Source: AP-15 sp963777435 (lineage in GTDB: Bacteria; Pseudomonadota; Alphaproteobacteria; ATCC43930; CGMCC-115725). Taken from it: a DNA stretch of 64,000 nucleotides. Positions 51,316-60,315 of this stretch are shown piece after piece (within the stretch, counting starts at the first letter, position 1; every line of letters begins with the position of its first letter). Position numbers and translations under genes: made by a program. The stretch lies in contig CAVZQT010000004.1 of assembly GCA_963777435.1 (NCBI GenBank), positions 124,001 through 188,000 of the forward strand, read 5' to 3'. A model generated the notes under the pieces. That model saw nothing but the letters and a program-made list of their open reading frames with translations. It made no database searches and was not told the origin of the DNA.

Positions 51316-52475
51316 TCCCGCGCGACCTTGTGCAGGATGTCCATCGCCTGACCGATCTCAGCCTCGCTGACGACCAATGGCGGCAATAGCCGCAACACGT
51401 TATCGCCAGCGGTCAACGCCAACAGGCCGTTCTCCCGCAGCCGGGTCACGATATCGCCGGCCGGGACCACACAGCGGATCCCGAGCAGCAGCCCCGCGCC
51501 TCGCAATTCGGCAAACAGCTTCGGATAGGATTTGACCAGCTCATCGAGACGGCCGCGAAACATCTTCGCCGTCGTATCGACGCGATCGAGAAAGCCAGGT
51601 TCGAGCATGACGTCGAGCACCGCATTCCCAGCGGCCACCGCCAGCGGGTTGCCGCCAAAGGTCGAGCCATGGGTTCCCGGCACCATCCCGACTGCAGCCC
51701 GCTCGGTCGCCAAGCAGGCGCCGATCGGGAAACCGCCGCCCAACGCCTTGGCGACCGCCATCACATCGGGAGCCACACCCGACCACTCATACGCGAACAG
51801 CTTGCCGGTCCGGCCCATGCCGCACTGGACCTCGTCATAGATCAGCAGCAACCCGAACTCGTCGGCGATCGCCCGCAATCCGCGCAGATATTCGTCCGAA
51901 CCCGGGCGCACACCGCCTTCACCCTGTACCGGCTCAACGATGATCGCTGCGGTTTCGCCGCCGACCGCGGCGCGCATCTCGTTCAGATTGCCAAAGGCGA
52001 CGTGGTCAAAGCCATCCATCGGCGGGCCGAACCCTTCAAGGTACCGCTCGTTACCGGCGGCGGCCAAGGTCGCAAAGGTGCGGCCGTGAAACGAGCCCTC
52101 GCAGCCGATGATGCGGTAGCGCTCGGGATGCCCGGTGTCGTGCTGGTACTTGCGGGCCACCTTCAGCGCCAATTCGCACGCCTCGGCACCCGAATTGCCA
52201 AAGAAAGCGGTATCGGCGAATGAGTTGTCGACCAGCCGCTTCGCCAGCCGCTCCTGGCCCGGAATGCGGAACAGGTTCGAGCTATGCCAGAGCCGCCCGG
52301 CCTGCTCCCGGATGGCCTCAACCAGATGCGGATGGCAGTGGCCGAGCCCGGTCACCGCGATTCCGCTGGTGAAATCGAGAAATTTGCCGCCGTCTTCGGA
52401 ATAGAGCCAGCAGCCTTCGCCGTGGTCAACGGCAACGTCCCACCGCCCGTAGGTCGGCATCACGGGTGTAATCAC
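51303..52475 (-). CDS. argD: Acetylornithine aminotransferase
   Basis: ArgD is the PLP-dependent transaminase in arginine synthesis. The 390-residue protein has 'GEGCWLYSEDGGKFLDFTSG', 'FFGNSGAEACELALKVARKY', 'LLIYDEVQCGMGRTGKLFAY' and the Schiff-base Lys in 'DVMAVAKALGGGFPIGACLA'. It heads the leftward argD-argF-hslO unit, and a CTCCTGCGC-type region with a GGAGAC ribosome-binding sequence lies before the ATG. Confidence 0.96.
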   Translation of the reverse strand: MITPVMPTYGRWDVAVDHGEGCWLYSEDGGKFLDFTSGIAVTGLGHCHPHLVEAIREQAGRLWHSSNLFRIPGQERLAKRLVDNSFADTAFFGNSGAEACELALKVARKYQHDTGHPERYRIIGCEGSFHGRTFATLAAAGNERYLEGFGPPMDGFDHVAFGNLNEMRAAVGGETAAIIVEPVQGEGGVRPGSDEYLRGLRAIADEFGLLLIYDEVQCGMGRTGKLFAYEWSGVAPDVMAVAKALGGGFPIGACLATERAAVGMVPGTHGSTFGGNPLAVAAGNAVLDVMLEPGFLDRVDTTAKMFRGRLDELVKSYPKLFAELRGAGLLLGIRCVVPAGDIVTRLRENGLLALTAGDNVLRLLPPLVVSEAEIGQAMDILHKVAREWSA

Positions 52476-52907
52476 GAATTGTCTCCTGCGCGAAAGATTG
52501 GAAAGTCGAGTGCTGCAGACGCTCTGACTATCGTCGTCGCCGCAGGTCAGCCGGGCCGTTCCTGAGGAGCCGTTCGCCCCGCCGGCATATCTCGCCGGGT
52601 TCCCGCGCCATCGCCACTCTCCTCAACGCGCGAACCGCCGTCAGCCGGTCCGCGATCAGGCAGGAAAGCGCCGGAGTATGGTGATCGTGAACATGCCTGT
52701 CAATTCGCCGGGAAGCGAGTTGTGTCTCGGTTCGATTTTCGACTTCCGACTCGAAGCCGACCCTCAGCCCTCGCGGAGGAACTGCTCTTCATGCCCCGAA
52801 GCGGCCGCTGCCACTCGTCACGCACATCCTCCAGGATCGAGCATATATCCGCGACGAGCTCTGGATTGTAGCGGCAGATGACATCTCGGCTCCGTGCGGC
52901 AGCGTCA
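52476..52907. other. Region between argD and the secreted hydrolase
   Basis: About 430 bases with no confident gene. The argD promoter should lie in the left part. On the minus strand, an ATG at 52908 overlaps the hydrolase stop (TGATG) and opens a 39-codon frame. A neighbouring frame over 52700-52874 reads protein-like ('VICRYNPELVADICSILEDV', 'RDEWQRPL'). Joining them would require a one-base change near 52885 and would give a product of about 68 residues. Left as unresolved. Confidence 0.3.
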
Positions 52908-53987
52908 TCACGGCTTCCCGAGCGTTGCGGCGAAGAGCGTGAGGGCAGCGTCGATCGCGGCGGCATGCGTGGCCTTCTGCGGCACCGCGGTCGGGCACAC
53001 GGGAACAATTCTCCGGCCGGCGTCCGTGCAATCGGCTAGGAAGTCGTAGTGGCCGACGCCCGGTAGCTGCGTCAGATGCGCCCCGGAAATGAGTGCGACG
53101 GCCACGAACCCATTCGTCGCAGGGGGTGCGACGGTATCGGCATCGCCGAGCACGATCGAAACGGGGACGCCGATATGGCGGAGACTGTCGGGATCGAGCG
53201 CCTGCATCAGTACGGGCGCGATCGCGAAGACCGCACGAACGCCCGGGATCGCGTAGTGATCGCCGGCACGGGCAATGTCGGCCGCGATATCAGGCTCGCG
53301 TTCGGCCGCTTCGACACCCTTTTGAGAGAGGGGGAGTTCCCGCTGCGGCCGACAGACGCCATCCTCGGGATGCGCCGCACAGAACTGGAAGAAGTGCGCG
53401 CGATCTACCCGCGCGCCCGCCGCGACGAACACGGTGAAACCGCCTGCGGAGAAACCGGCGAGGCCAACATCGTCGGGGTCGAGATGCGGCGCGATTGCCG
53501 GGTCCCGTCGCACCGCGTCGAGCGCCGTACGTAAGTCCTCGGCGCGATCCCACCACAGGATCGCGCCCGCCACGGTCATCGGATCGATGCCATTGTTGCC
53601 GGGATGATCCACCGCGATCACAACGTACCCGGCCCGAGCCAGCGGGATGCCGAGCCAGCCCATGATCCTGGCCGACCCGCCGAAGCCGTGCGACAGCAGG
53701 ATCGCGGGACGTCGCGCGTCTCCCGCGACGAACGGCGCATTGGGGGCGTCTTGGCCGACGTCCCGCAATGGTTGCTCCGGCGGCCCGATGGTGACCGCCC
53801 GTTCCTCGCTGCCTGCCGCCGCGGGATACCAGATTGTGATCCGAAGTACGTCGCGATGCTTTGCGTCGCGGAGTGCCGCGGTGGGTTCGGCCGCCATCAA
53901 GTGCATCTCGCCGACCGGATTGGCGGCCGAGGCGGCGTGGAACCCCGTGGCTGCGGTGATCAGGAGGGCGAAGATCACACGTTTCAT
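52908..53987 (-). CDS. Secreted dienelactone-hydrolase-like alpha/beta hydrolase
   Basis: A 359-residue exported hydrolase. The signal peptide covers about residues 1-22 (VIFALLITAATGFHAASAA). The alpha/beta-hydrolase core shows 'ARRPAILLSHGFGGSARIMG' (oxyanion loop), 'GYVVIAVDHPGNNGIDPM', the nucleophile elbow Gly-Phe-Ser-Ala-Gly ('DVGLAGFSAGGFTVFVAAGA') and 'GHYDFLADC' with the probable catalytic His. This matches predicted dienelactone hydrolases/platelet-activating-factor acetylhydrolase-like proteins; substrate unknown. It lies directly next to the first IS element. Confidence 0.85.
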   Translation of the reverse strand: MKRVIFALLITAATGFHAASAANPVGEMHLMAAEPTAALRDAKHRDVLRITIWYPAAAGSEERAVTIGPPEQPLRDVGQDAPNAPFVAGDARRPAILLSHGFGGSARIMGWLGIPLARAGYVVIAVDHPGNNGIDPMTVAGAILWWDRAEDLRTALDAVRRDPAIAPHLDPDDVGLAGFSAGGFTVFVAAGARVDRAHFFQFCAAHPEDGVCRPQRELPLSQKGVEAAEREPDIAADIARAGDHYAIPGVRAVFAIAPVLMQALDPDSLRHIGVPVSIVLGDADTVAPPATNGFVAVALISGAHLTQLPGVGHYDFLADCTDAGRRIVPVCPTAVPQKATHAAAIDAALTLFAATLGKP

Positions 53988-54121
53988 TTAGAAACGTTCC
54001 TGGCCAAAAATTCGCCTCGATAGCTGAGTGATCATCACGAACGAAACCAATACCTCAATCCAGGGCCCATCTCCCAGGATCGGTTGCAGCGGTGCCGTCT
54101 GATCAACGGCCGCTTTCGGCG

Positions 54122-54138
54122 GATTTTGTTAAAGAAGT
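54122..54138. repeat. Left inverted repeat of IS copy A
   Basis: GATTTTGTTAAAGAAGT, complementary to 55693-55709 with two mismatches. Its outer edge abuts GGCG. Confidence 0.8.
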
Positions 54139-54245
54139 CCGGCAGTCCGTGCCGAGCCCCGCGTGGGGCGGCGAGCGGCTTCCTGGCTGCGCAGGCGATT
54201 GGTTCGGCGTTGGCGCAACAACCGCGGCGCGTCGCTTTTTCAAGT

Positions 54246-55629
54246 CTAGGCGGCGATCATTTTCTGCGTTGCTGCTCCAACCAGCTTCGCGAGCTTGCGC
54301 AGGTTCTGGGCGACCGCGGCGAGCAGGAGCTCGTCCTGCACACCAGAGGGGCCACGCAACCGAAGTCGATTAGCCTGAGGATGCGCTTGAGATGGGCGAA
54401 CAGCATCTCGACCTTCTTCCGCTCGCGGCGTGACTGAAGATATTCGGGCGTGCCGGCGTGGCCTCTGGCGACGTCACGTGCGGCCTCATGCACGCTTCTC
54501 GGCACCTTGCGGTGCGGCTGTCCAGGACAGCATTTCTCCTTGAGAGCGCAGGCCTCACAGTCGGATTGACGGGCTCGGTAGAGCCTCATGTTGTCCTTGG
54601 TGACGCCGGTCCGCGGGATGGTGTAGGGCCGGCGGTACTGCTGCAGGATTTTGCCGCCCGGGCAGGTATAGATGTTTGCGATCGGGTCGAAGACAAAATC
54701 GGAGCGACTGAAGGTGCCGTCGGTGCGCGCGCCTTTGTCCCACACCGGGTACATGCGGTGCGATGTTCTTTTCTTCTACCATCCGGGCGAGGATCTCCGG
54801 CGATCCGTATGCGCTGTCAGCGTTGAGTCGCTGGGGCTTCAAGCCAAAGCAGGCTTCGGTGCGGTCGAGCATGGTCTGGGCGGCGCCGACCTCGGCTCGC
54901 CGGCTGGCGCGTGTCGCCTCGAAATCCATGATGATCGCCGCTTTGAGGTCGATCAGATAGTTGTCGGAGTAGGCGAAGAAGGCGTGGCCTTTGTGTGCGC
55001 CGGTCCACTGCGCGGCAGGGTCCGCGGGCGAGATAAACTTCGGAACAACCTCGCTCGCTGCACCCCAGGCGGCTTCATCGAGCGTATCGAGATATTCCCG
55101 TACAGCGCGCCGCGTGGTCGCCAGCTCCTGCCAACTGATCGCCTCCGTGCCCGCCACAGAGCGCTGCTTGTTGGCGTCTGCCGCGATCAGGCATCGACAG
55201 CAAAGCCTTCACCCCCGACCAGACCCTCAGCTATCGCGCGCTGCACCACCATCTCGAACAGCTGACGAAAGGCGTCGCTGTCGCGAAAGCGACCATGGCG
55301 GGTCTTGGAGAAAGTCGAGTGGTCGGGAACACGGCCTTCCAACCCCAGGCGGCAGAACCATCGATAGGCAAGGTTGAGGTCGACCTCCTCGCACAGCCGT
55401 CGTTCCGAGCGAATGCCGAAGCAATAGCCCACGACGAGCATGCGCATCATCAGTTCCGGATCGATCGAGGGCCGCCCCTTCGCACTATAGAACGGCGCCA
55501 ATTTCTGACGCAGACCACTGAGATCGAGAAACCGGTCGATCTTCCGCAGCAAGTGCTCGACCGGAACCCGATCCTCTAGGCAAAATTCGGAGAACAGCTT
55601 CGCCTGATCCTGATTTGTCGCCCCATCAT
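54246..55629 (-). pseudogene. IS1182-type transposase, copy A, multiple frameshifts
   Basis: Parts of one transposase are readable in different frames: the DUF772 head ('KIDRFLDLSGLRQKLAPFYS', 'GRPSIDPELMMRMLVVGYCF', 'RVPDHSTFSKTRHGRFRD') to about 55187, the DDE core ('FISPADPAAQWTGAHKGHAF', 'NADSAYGSPEILARMVEEKN') to about 54765, and the Cys-rich C-terminal part ('SDCEACALKEKCCPGQPHRK'), which shifts again near 54375. A net loss of 4 bases near 55187, an extra C near 54750 and a further shift make the gene inactive. The last codons end at TAG 54248-54246. Confidence 0.85.
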
Positions 55630-55692
55630 TGCGATTGGCCGCCCCCGACCCCCATTGCCAGAGAATCACGAGCCGCTCGCGCCTACAAGCCC

Positions 55693-55709
55693 ACTTTTTC
55701 AACAAAATC
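55693..55709. repeat. Right inverted repeat of IS copy A
   Basis: ACTTTTTCAACAAAATC, pairing with 54122-54138 and followed by the GGCG target duplication. Confidence 0.8.
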
Positions 55710-55759
55710 GGCGCTGCCTCGCCCTTTGCACATGCGCCAGCGTAGGACCGGTTTCCACC

Positions 55760-55777
55760 GATTGTGTTGAAAAACTC
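55760..55777. repeat. Left inverted repeat of IS copy B
   Basis: GATTGTGTTGAAAAACTC, an exact reverse complement of 57278-57295. Confidence 0.9.
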
Positions 55778-55845
55778 GGCGGCAGATGCCTGACGGGTGT
55801 GGCGCCGGGGCGCGAGTTAGCGTGAGCGTGCTCGGTGTTTCTCCC

Positions 55846-57219
55846 TCAGGCTGCTGGGATCAGCTGTGGTCCGGGGATGAGCTTGGCCAGCTTACGGAGG
55901 TTCTGGGCGATTGCCGCGAGGTGGAATTCGTCGCGGGCGCCGCAAGGCCCGCGCAGCCTTAACCGGTCAAGCTTTAGGATGCGTTTGAGGTGGGCGAACA
56001 GCATCTCGACCTTTTTCCGCTGATAGCGCGAGGTCTGGTAGGCCTCGGTCTTGGCGATCTCGCGGGCCAGGTCACGTGCGCCTTCGTAGATTGAGCGCGG
56101 GACCTTGCGTGCTGGAGTGTTTGGGCAGCAGCGCGGCTTGAGCGGACATGGCTCGCAGTCATGCTTACTGGCGCGGTAGCGCAGCGAGTTGTCCTTCATC
56201 ACGCCAATCCGCGGCACCGTGAACTGCCTGCGGTAGCGCCGAAGGGTCTTTTCGGCGGGACAGCGGTAGGTGTCACTGGCGTGGTCGTAGACAAAATCGT
56301 CGCGCGAGAAGGTATCGTCGGTGCGCTTGGACTTGTCGAACACCGGGATGTGCGGCTCGATCCCGCGGTCATTCACCAGTCAGTTCAGCATCTCGGCCGA
56401 GCCGTAGCCGGTATCGGCGATCAACCGTTCCGGCCACAGGTCGAAGCGGTCGTGAATGCGCTCGATCATGGTCTTGGCGGCGGCCACCTCGGCTTGACGC
56501 ACTGCCGTCGAGGCCTCCACGTCGACAATAACCGCGTGTTCCACATCGATGAGATAATTGGTGCAATAGGCGTAGACCGCCGGTCCGCCCCAGGAGGCGG
56601 TCCAGCGCGCTGCCGGATCAACGGGCGAGATGAACTTCGGCTCGACTGGTGTCGCGCCGCCGAAAGCAGCATCGTCGAGGGCAGCGAAGTACTCCGCGAC
56701 CGCCCGGTTGGCCTCAGGGTCGAGGTGATCAGGCGTATTGACCCCGCGCTGGCGATGAGCGTCCGCGACGATCATACTGGCATCGACGGCGAAGCCCTCG
56801 CCGCCGACCAGACCTTCGATCATGCACCGCCGAACCACCGTCTCGAACAGCTCGCGCAACAGATCAGCGTCGCGGAACCGGCCGTGGCGCGTCTTGGAGA
56901 AAGTCGAATGGTCTGGCACGGCACCGTCTAGGCCGAGGCGACAGAACCAGCGGTAGGCCAGGTTCAAATGGACCTCTTCGCACAGCCGCCGTTCCGAGCG
57001 AATGCCGAAGCAGTAGCCTACGATCAGCATTCGGATCAGCAGCTCAGGATCGATCGAAGGCCGTCCTGTCTCACTGTAGAACGACGCCAGATGTGCCCGA
57101 ACCCCGCCCAAATCAACGAAGCGGTCGATCGCCCGCAGCAGATGCGTCTCGGGCACGTGACGTTCGAACGAGAACTCGTAGAACAAGGCATCCTGTTGGA
57201 CTTGCCGTTCCCCCATCAT
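55846..57219 (-). pseudogene. IS1182-type transposase, copy B, one premature TGA
   Basis: One continuous frame of about 457 codons from ATG 57219 (or 57216), broken only by TGA at 56382-56380, where the context (GCC GAG ATG CTG AAC TGA CTG GTG) indicates Trp (TGG) originally. Segments: DUF772 head ('HLLRAIDRFVDLGGVRAHLA', 'GRPSIDPELLIRMLIVGYCF'), DDE core with 'FISPVDPAARWTASWGGPAV' and 'LIADTGYGSAEMLN', and C-terminal 'HDCEPCPLKPRCCPNTPARK' and 'RKKVEMLFAHLKRILKLDRL'. A single point change would restore it. Confidence 0.9.
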
Positions 57220-57277
57220 CGACTGCCCCCCGGCCATCGCGACTTGAGAAAGTCTTAAATCATACCACGATCTCAAA

Positions 57278-57295
57278 GAGTTTTTCAACACAATC
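57278..57295. repeat. Right inverted repeat of IS copy B
   Basis: GAGTTTTTCAACACAATC, an exact reverse complement of 55760-55777, followed by CACC. Confidence 0.9.
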
Positions 57296-57485
57296 CACCC
57301 GTTGAAGAAATTCAAGCTGAGGCAGCACCGGAGCGTGCGCGAGCTCGACCCCACAAGGAGGGTGGCAGGCCTGATCGGCGCGGATGCTCACCCAGACAGC
57401 GTCGGGTGCAGAGGAAAGCGCGGGCTGGTGCCGTGTTGCGGGTCGGGTTATGTCATCGCCCGAACATTGATCGGATCGGGATTGC

Positions 57486-58337
57486 ATGAAACGTTTCGAG
57501 GGCACCGAGAGTTACGTGGCGACACCCGATCTGCAGGTCGCGGTCAATGCCGCGATCGCGCTCGAACGGCCGCTGCTGGTCAAGGGCGAGCCGGGCACCG
57601 GCAAGACCATCCTTGCCCACGAGATCGCTCGCGGCATCGGCAAAGACCTGATCACCTGGCACATCAAATCGACCACCAAGGCGCAGCAGGGGCTCTACGA
57701 ATACGACGCGGTGTCGCGGCTGCGCGATGGCCAGCTCGGCGATATCAGAGTCCACGATATCGGCAATTACATCGTGCCCGGCAAATTGTGGGAAGCGTTC
57801 ACGGCCGAAGAAGCGCGGGTGCTGCTGATCGACGAGATCGACAAGGGCGACATCGAATTCCCTAATGATTTGCTGCTCGAACTCGATCGCATGGAGTTTT
57901 TTGTTTACGAAACCCGGCAGACGATCCGCGCCCAGCACCGCCCGATCGTCATTATCACCTCCAATAACGAAAAAGAGCTGCCCGACGCGTTTCTGCGGCG
58001 CTGCTTTTTTCATTACATCCGGTTTCCCGACCGCGAGACGATGCAAAAGATCATCGACGTCCATTTCCCCGATTTGAAGCATGACCTCGTGCACGAGGCA
58101 TTGACGATCTTTTTCGACATCCGCGATGTTCCGGGATTGAAAAAGAAGCCGTCGACCTCGGAATTGCTCGACTGGCTCAAACTTCTGCTGGTGGAGGACA
58201 TCTCGCCCGAGACATTGCGCGCCCGCGAGCCGGCGAAACTGATCCCGCCCTTGCACGGCGCGTTATTAAAGAACGAGGAGGATGTGCATCTGTTCGAGCG
58301 CCTCGCCTTTCTGCACCGCCGCGGCGAACGCCGGTGA
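57486..58337 (+). CDS. MoxR-family AAA+ ATPase
   Basis: A 283-residue AAA+ protein with Walker A 'LVKGEPGTGKTILAHEIARG', Walker B 'RVLLIDEIDKGDIEFPNDLL', sensor 1 'PIVIITSNNEKELPDAFLRR' and 'HYIRFPDRETMQKIIDVHFP'. MoxR ATPases act as chaperones that insert cofactors or activate partner complexes, usually with a VWA protein, which is present at 58749-59930. The starting ATG is the first of the frame, with a GGATCGGGATTGC leader. IS copy B ends 190 bp upstream. Confidence 0.94.
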   Translation: MKRFEGTESYVATPDLQVAVNAAIALERPLLVKGEPGTGKTILAHEIARGIGKDLITWHIKSTTKAQQGLYEYDAVSRLRDGQLGDIRVHDIGNYIVPGKLWEAFTAEEARVLLIDEIDKGDIEFPNDLLLELDRMEFFVYETRQTIRAQHRPIVIITSNNEKELPDAFLRRCFFHYIRFPDRETMQKIIDVHFPDLKHDLVHEALTIFFDIRDVPGLKKKPSTSELLDWLKLLLVEDISPETLRAREPAKLIPPLHGALLKNEEDVHLFERLAFLHRRGERR

Positions 58338-58374
58338 GCCTGGTGCGCGCCGACAGCCAGAAACCACTGACAGG

Positions 58375-58743
58375 ATGCCGATCATGAAATCGAGCAATCT
58401 TGTTTCGGAAGACGCCTCGGATACCGACGATCTTTTCGAGATGGCGAACTTGTTTCCACGCACGACCGGCCTGCCGATGACGGTCTGGGTCAGCCTTCGG
58501 GGGAATGCGCGTCATGACGTCCGCGTCAAAGTGAATATGGCGCACGGGAACCAGATGAGCCCCGCCAATACCGCCGTCATCGGCGTTCGGCCTTCGCCGC
58601 ATCTTGTTGCCGGCCCCCTGTCACCTGATGACGAGCGCGCCGTCTACGCCTGGATCAGTTTAAATTCGGCCGCACTTGTCGCTTATTGGGATGGCGACAT
58701 CGATACGGTGCAGTTGGCTCAGGCTTTCCGGCCTTTGCCGTAA
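58375..58743 (+). CDS. Small conserved hypothetical protein between moxR and VWA genes
   Basis: A 122-residue protein from ATG 58375 (or ATG 58384). The core 'LFPRTTGLPMTVWVSLRGNA', 'RHDVRVKVNMAHGNQM' and 'AYWDGDIDTVQLAQAF' resembles a family of small proteins found in many proteobacteria without a confirmed function. It lies between the moxR and VWA genes and on the same strand, 5 bp before the VWA start, suggesting cotranscription, but it may be an unrelated insertion into the pair. Confidence 0.75.
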   Translation: MPIMKSSNLVSEDASDTDDLFEMANLFPRTTGLPMTVWVSLRGNARHDVRVKVNMAHGNQMSPANTAVIGVRPSPHLVAGPLSPDDERAVYAWISLNSAALVAYWDGDIDTVQLAQAFRPLP

Positions 58744-58748
58744 TTGAA

Positions 58749-59930
58749 ATGTTCTTTTCTTTCTTTACCGAATTGCGCGGCGCCAAGATCCCGGTGTCGT
58801 TGCGCGAATATCTGAGCCTGATGGAGGCGATGCAGCAACGCGTCGCGACGTTTTCGATCGAAGACTTCTATTTCGTCTCGCGCACCGCGCTGGTTAAAGA
58901 CGAACGTCATCTCGACCGCTTCGACCGGGTGTTTGGCCAGTGCTTCAAGGGCATCGAAACCTTGGCCGACCCAAGGGCCGAGATCCCCGAGGAGTGGCTG
59001 AAAAAACTCGCCGAGCGTTTTTTGACCGAGGAGGAAAAGAAGCTCGTCGAAGCGCTGGGTGGCTGGGAGAAGCTGATGGAAACCCTGCGCCAGCGGCTTG
59101 CCGAACAAAAGGCGCGGCATCAGGGCGGCAGCAAATGGATCGGCACCGCCGGGACCTCGCCTTTCGGCGCGCACGGCTACAATCCGGAAGGGGTGCGGAT
59201 CGGCCAGGAGGAGGGCAAGAACCGCAGCGCCGTCAAGGTGTGGGACCGGCGCGAATACCGCAATCTCGACGACACGGTCGAACTCGGCACCCGCAACATC
59301 AAGCTCGCGCTGCGGCGGTTGCGACAATTCGCGCGCGAGGGTGCGGCCGAAGAGCTCGATCTCGACCGCACCGTCAAATCGACCGCGCACAATGCCGGCT
59401 GGCTCGACCTACAATTGGTGCCAGAGCGGCACAACGCGATCAAGTTATTGCTGTTTCTCGATGTCGGCGGCTCGATGGAGGATCACGTCCGGGTCTGCGA
59501 GGAATTGTTTTCGGCGGCGCGCTCCGAATTCAAGCACCTGATCCACTTCTACTTTCACAACTGCATTTACGATGCGGTGTGGCGCGATTCGCGCCGCCGC
59601 CAGGTCGAGCAATTGTCGTTGTTCGAGCTGATCCGCACCTACGACCGCAATTATAAAGTCGTACTGGTCGGCGATGCCAGCATGAGCCCCTACGAAATCG
59701 AAAAAGAAGGCGGCAGCGTCGAGCGCTGGAACGACGAGCCGGGCGAAACCTGGCTGCGCCGCTTGTTCGAAGCCTATCCGCACGCCGTCTGGCTGAACCC
59801 GGTGCCGGAGAAATACTGGACCGGCACCGCCAGCATCGGGATGATCCGCCGGATCGCCGAGGATCGCATGTTCCCGCTGACCCTCGACGGTCTCGACCGC
59901 GCGATGCGCCGCCTCAAGCGGCGCGGCTGA
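58749..59930 (+). CDS. VWA domain protein, CoxE-like
   Basis: A 393-residue protein from ATG 58749. The N-terminal 'FFTELRGAKIPVSLREYLSL' and 'DFYFVSRTALVKDERHLDRF' are typical of CoxE-like VWA proteins. The VWA core has the degenerate MIDAS 'LLFLDVGGSMEDHVRVCEEL' (D-V-G-G-S), followed by 'HLIHFYFHNCIYDAVW' and 'YKVVLVGDASMSPYEI'. The partner MoxR ATPase is upstream. In related systems such pairs mature metal enzymes, but no such target enzyme is in the window. The stop abuts gcrA, which is convergent. Confidence 0.9.
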   Translation: MFFSFFTELRGAKIPVSLREYLSLMEAMQQRVATFSIEDFYFVSRTALVKDERHLDRFDRVFGQCFKGIETLADPRAEIPEEWLKKLAERFLTEEEKKLVEALGGWEKLMETLRQRLAEQKARHQGGSKWIGTAGTSPFGAHGYNPEGVRIGQEEGKNRSAVKVWDRREYRNLDDTVELGTRNIKLALRRLRQFAREGAAEELDLDRTVKSTAHNAGWLDLQLVPERHNAIKLLLFLDVGGSMEDHVRVCEELFSAARSEFKHLIHFYFHNCIYDAVWRDSRRRQVEQLSLFELIRTYDRNYKVVLVGDASMSPYEIEKEGGSVERWNDEPGETWLRRLFEAYPHAVWLNPVPEKYWTGTASIGMIRRIAEDRMFPLTLDGLDRAMRRLKRRG

Positions 59931-60270
59931 TCAGGCGGCGTTCTGGTCCTTTGGCCGGATATAGGCGAGGGCCGAATGCTCGGCGCAATACGGCCTGCCG
60001 GGCTTCGGGACGAGCGCCGCAAAAATGAAAATTGGCGTCGTTCGGGTGGCCATAAGGCCACAGGCAGCACGGCCCGGCGAATTCGAAGACGTTGCGCCGC
60101 GGCGGCTCTTTGAACGTCGGCTCGCGCCGCGTCATCGCACTGCGATAAAGCCGCCCGATGACAGCATTTTTTGTCAACCCGAGACGGCGGCCGATTTCGG
60201 CGGTCGGCAACCCCTCCTCGAACAATTGCGTCAGCCGCTCGACTCGTTCTGGAGTCCAGGTGATATCCAT
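59931..60270 (-). CDS. gcrA: GcrA-type cell cycle regulator (C-terminus frame offset)
   Basis: GcrA is a sigma-70 cofactor that recognises CcrM-methylated GANTC promoters in alphaproteobacteria. The ATG at 60270 is chosen because the longer frame has no ribosome-binding site. The N-terminus 'DITWTPERVERLTQLFEEGL' and 'GRRLGLTKNAVIGRLYR' is the DNA-binding part. The Cys-rich region 'CCLWPYGHPNDANFHFCGA' follows. The printed frame then reads nonsense, whereas shifting one base near 60011-60016 gives 'LVPKPGRPYCAEHSALAYIR' and a stop at 59931, exactly the GcrA C-terminus. One missing base is suspected. As written the frame stops at 59914. Confidence 0.88.
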
Positions 60271-60287
60271 CGATTCCCCCGCATTCT

Positions 60288-60304
60288 GTGGATCAGCGAT
60301 CCAC
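60288..60304. promoter_or_regulatory. Hairpin in gcrA leader
   Basis: GTGGATC-AGC-GATCCAC is a perfect 7-bp stem with a 3-base loop, 18-34 bases before the gcrA ATG and just upstream of the G-rich ribosome-binding site. A GAATC (GANTC type) site overlaps the base before the start. It could be an operator or an RNA structure affecting translation. Confidence 0.4.
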
Positions 60305-60315
60305 CCCCACAAAAT

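Larger units (their letters stand above)
54122..55709 (-). mobile_element. IS1182-type insertion sequence, copy A (degenerate)
   Basis: A 1588-bp element bounded by imperfect 17-bp inverted repeats (54122-54138 and 55693-55709, two mismatches) and flanked by the 4-bp direct repeat GGCG (54118-54121 and 55710-55713). It contains one transposase gene in several frames. The transposase type (DUF772 head, DDE core, C-terminal Cys-rich DDE_Tnp_1_6-like part) is that of the IS1182 group. The copy is related to, but clearly divergent from, copy B 50 bp to the right. Confidence 0.85.
55760..57295 (-). mobile_element. IS1182-type insertion sequence, copy B
   Basis: A 1536-bp element with perfect 18-bp inverted repeats (55760-55777 and 57278-57295) and a likely 4-bp target duplication CACC (55756-55759 and 57296-57299). 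It encodes a single leftward transposase with one in-frame stop. Ends and transposase resemble copy A but are better preserved, so it is probably the younger insertion. It lies just upstream of the moxR gene and could separate that gene from an original promoter. Confidence 0.88.

Noticed and set aside
57302..57865. Plus-strand frame starting in the gap after IS copy B
   Set aside because: It overlaps moxR in another frame, and the gap part shows no motif or good ribosome-binding site.
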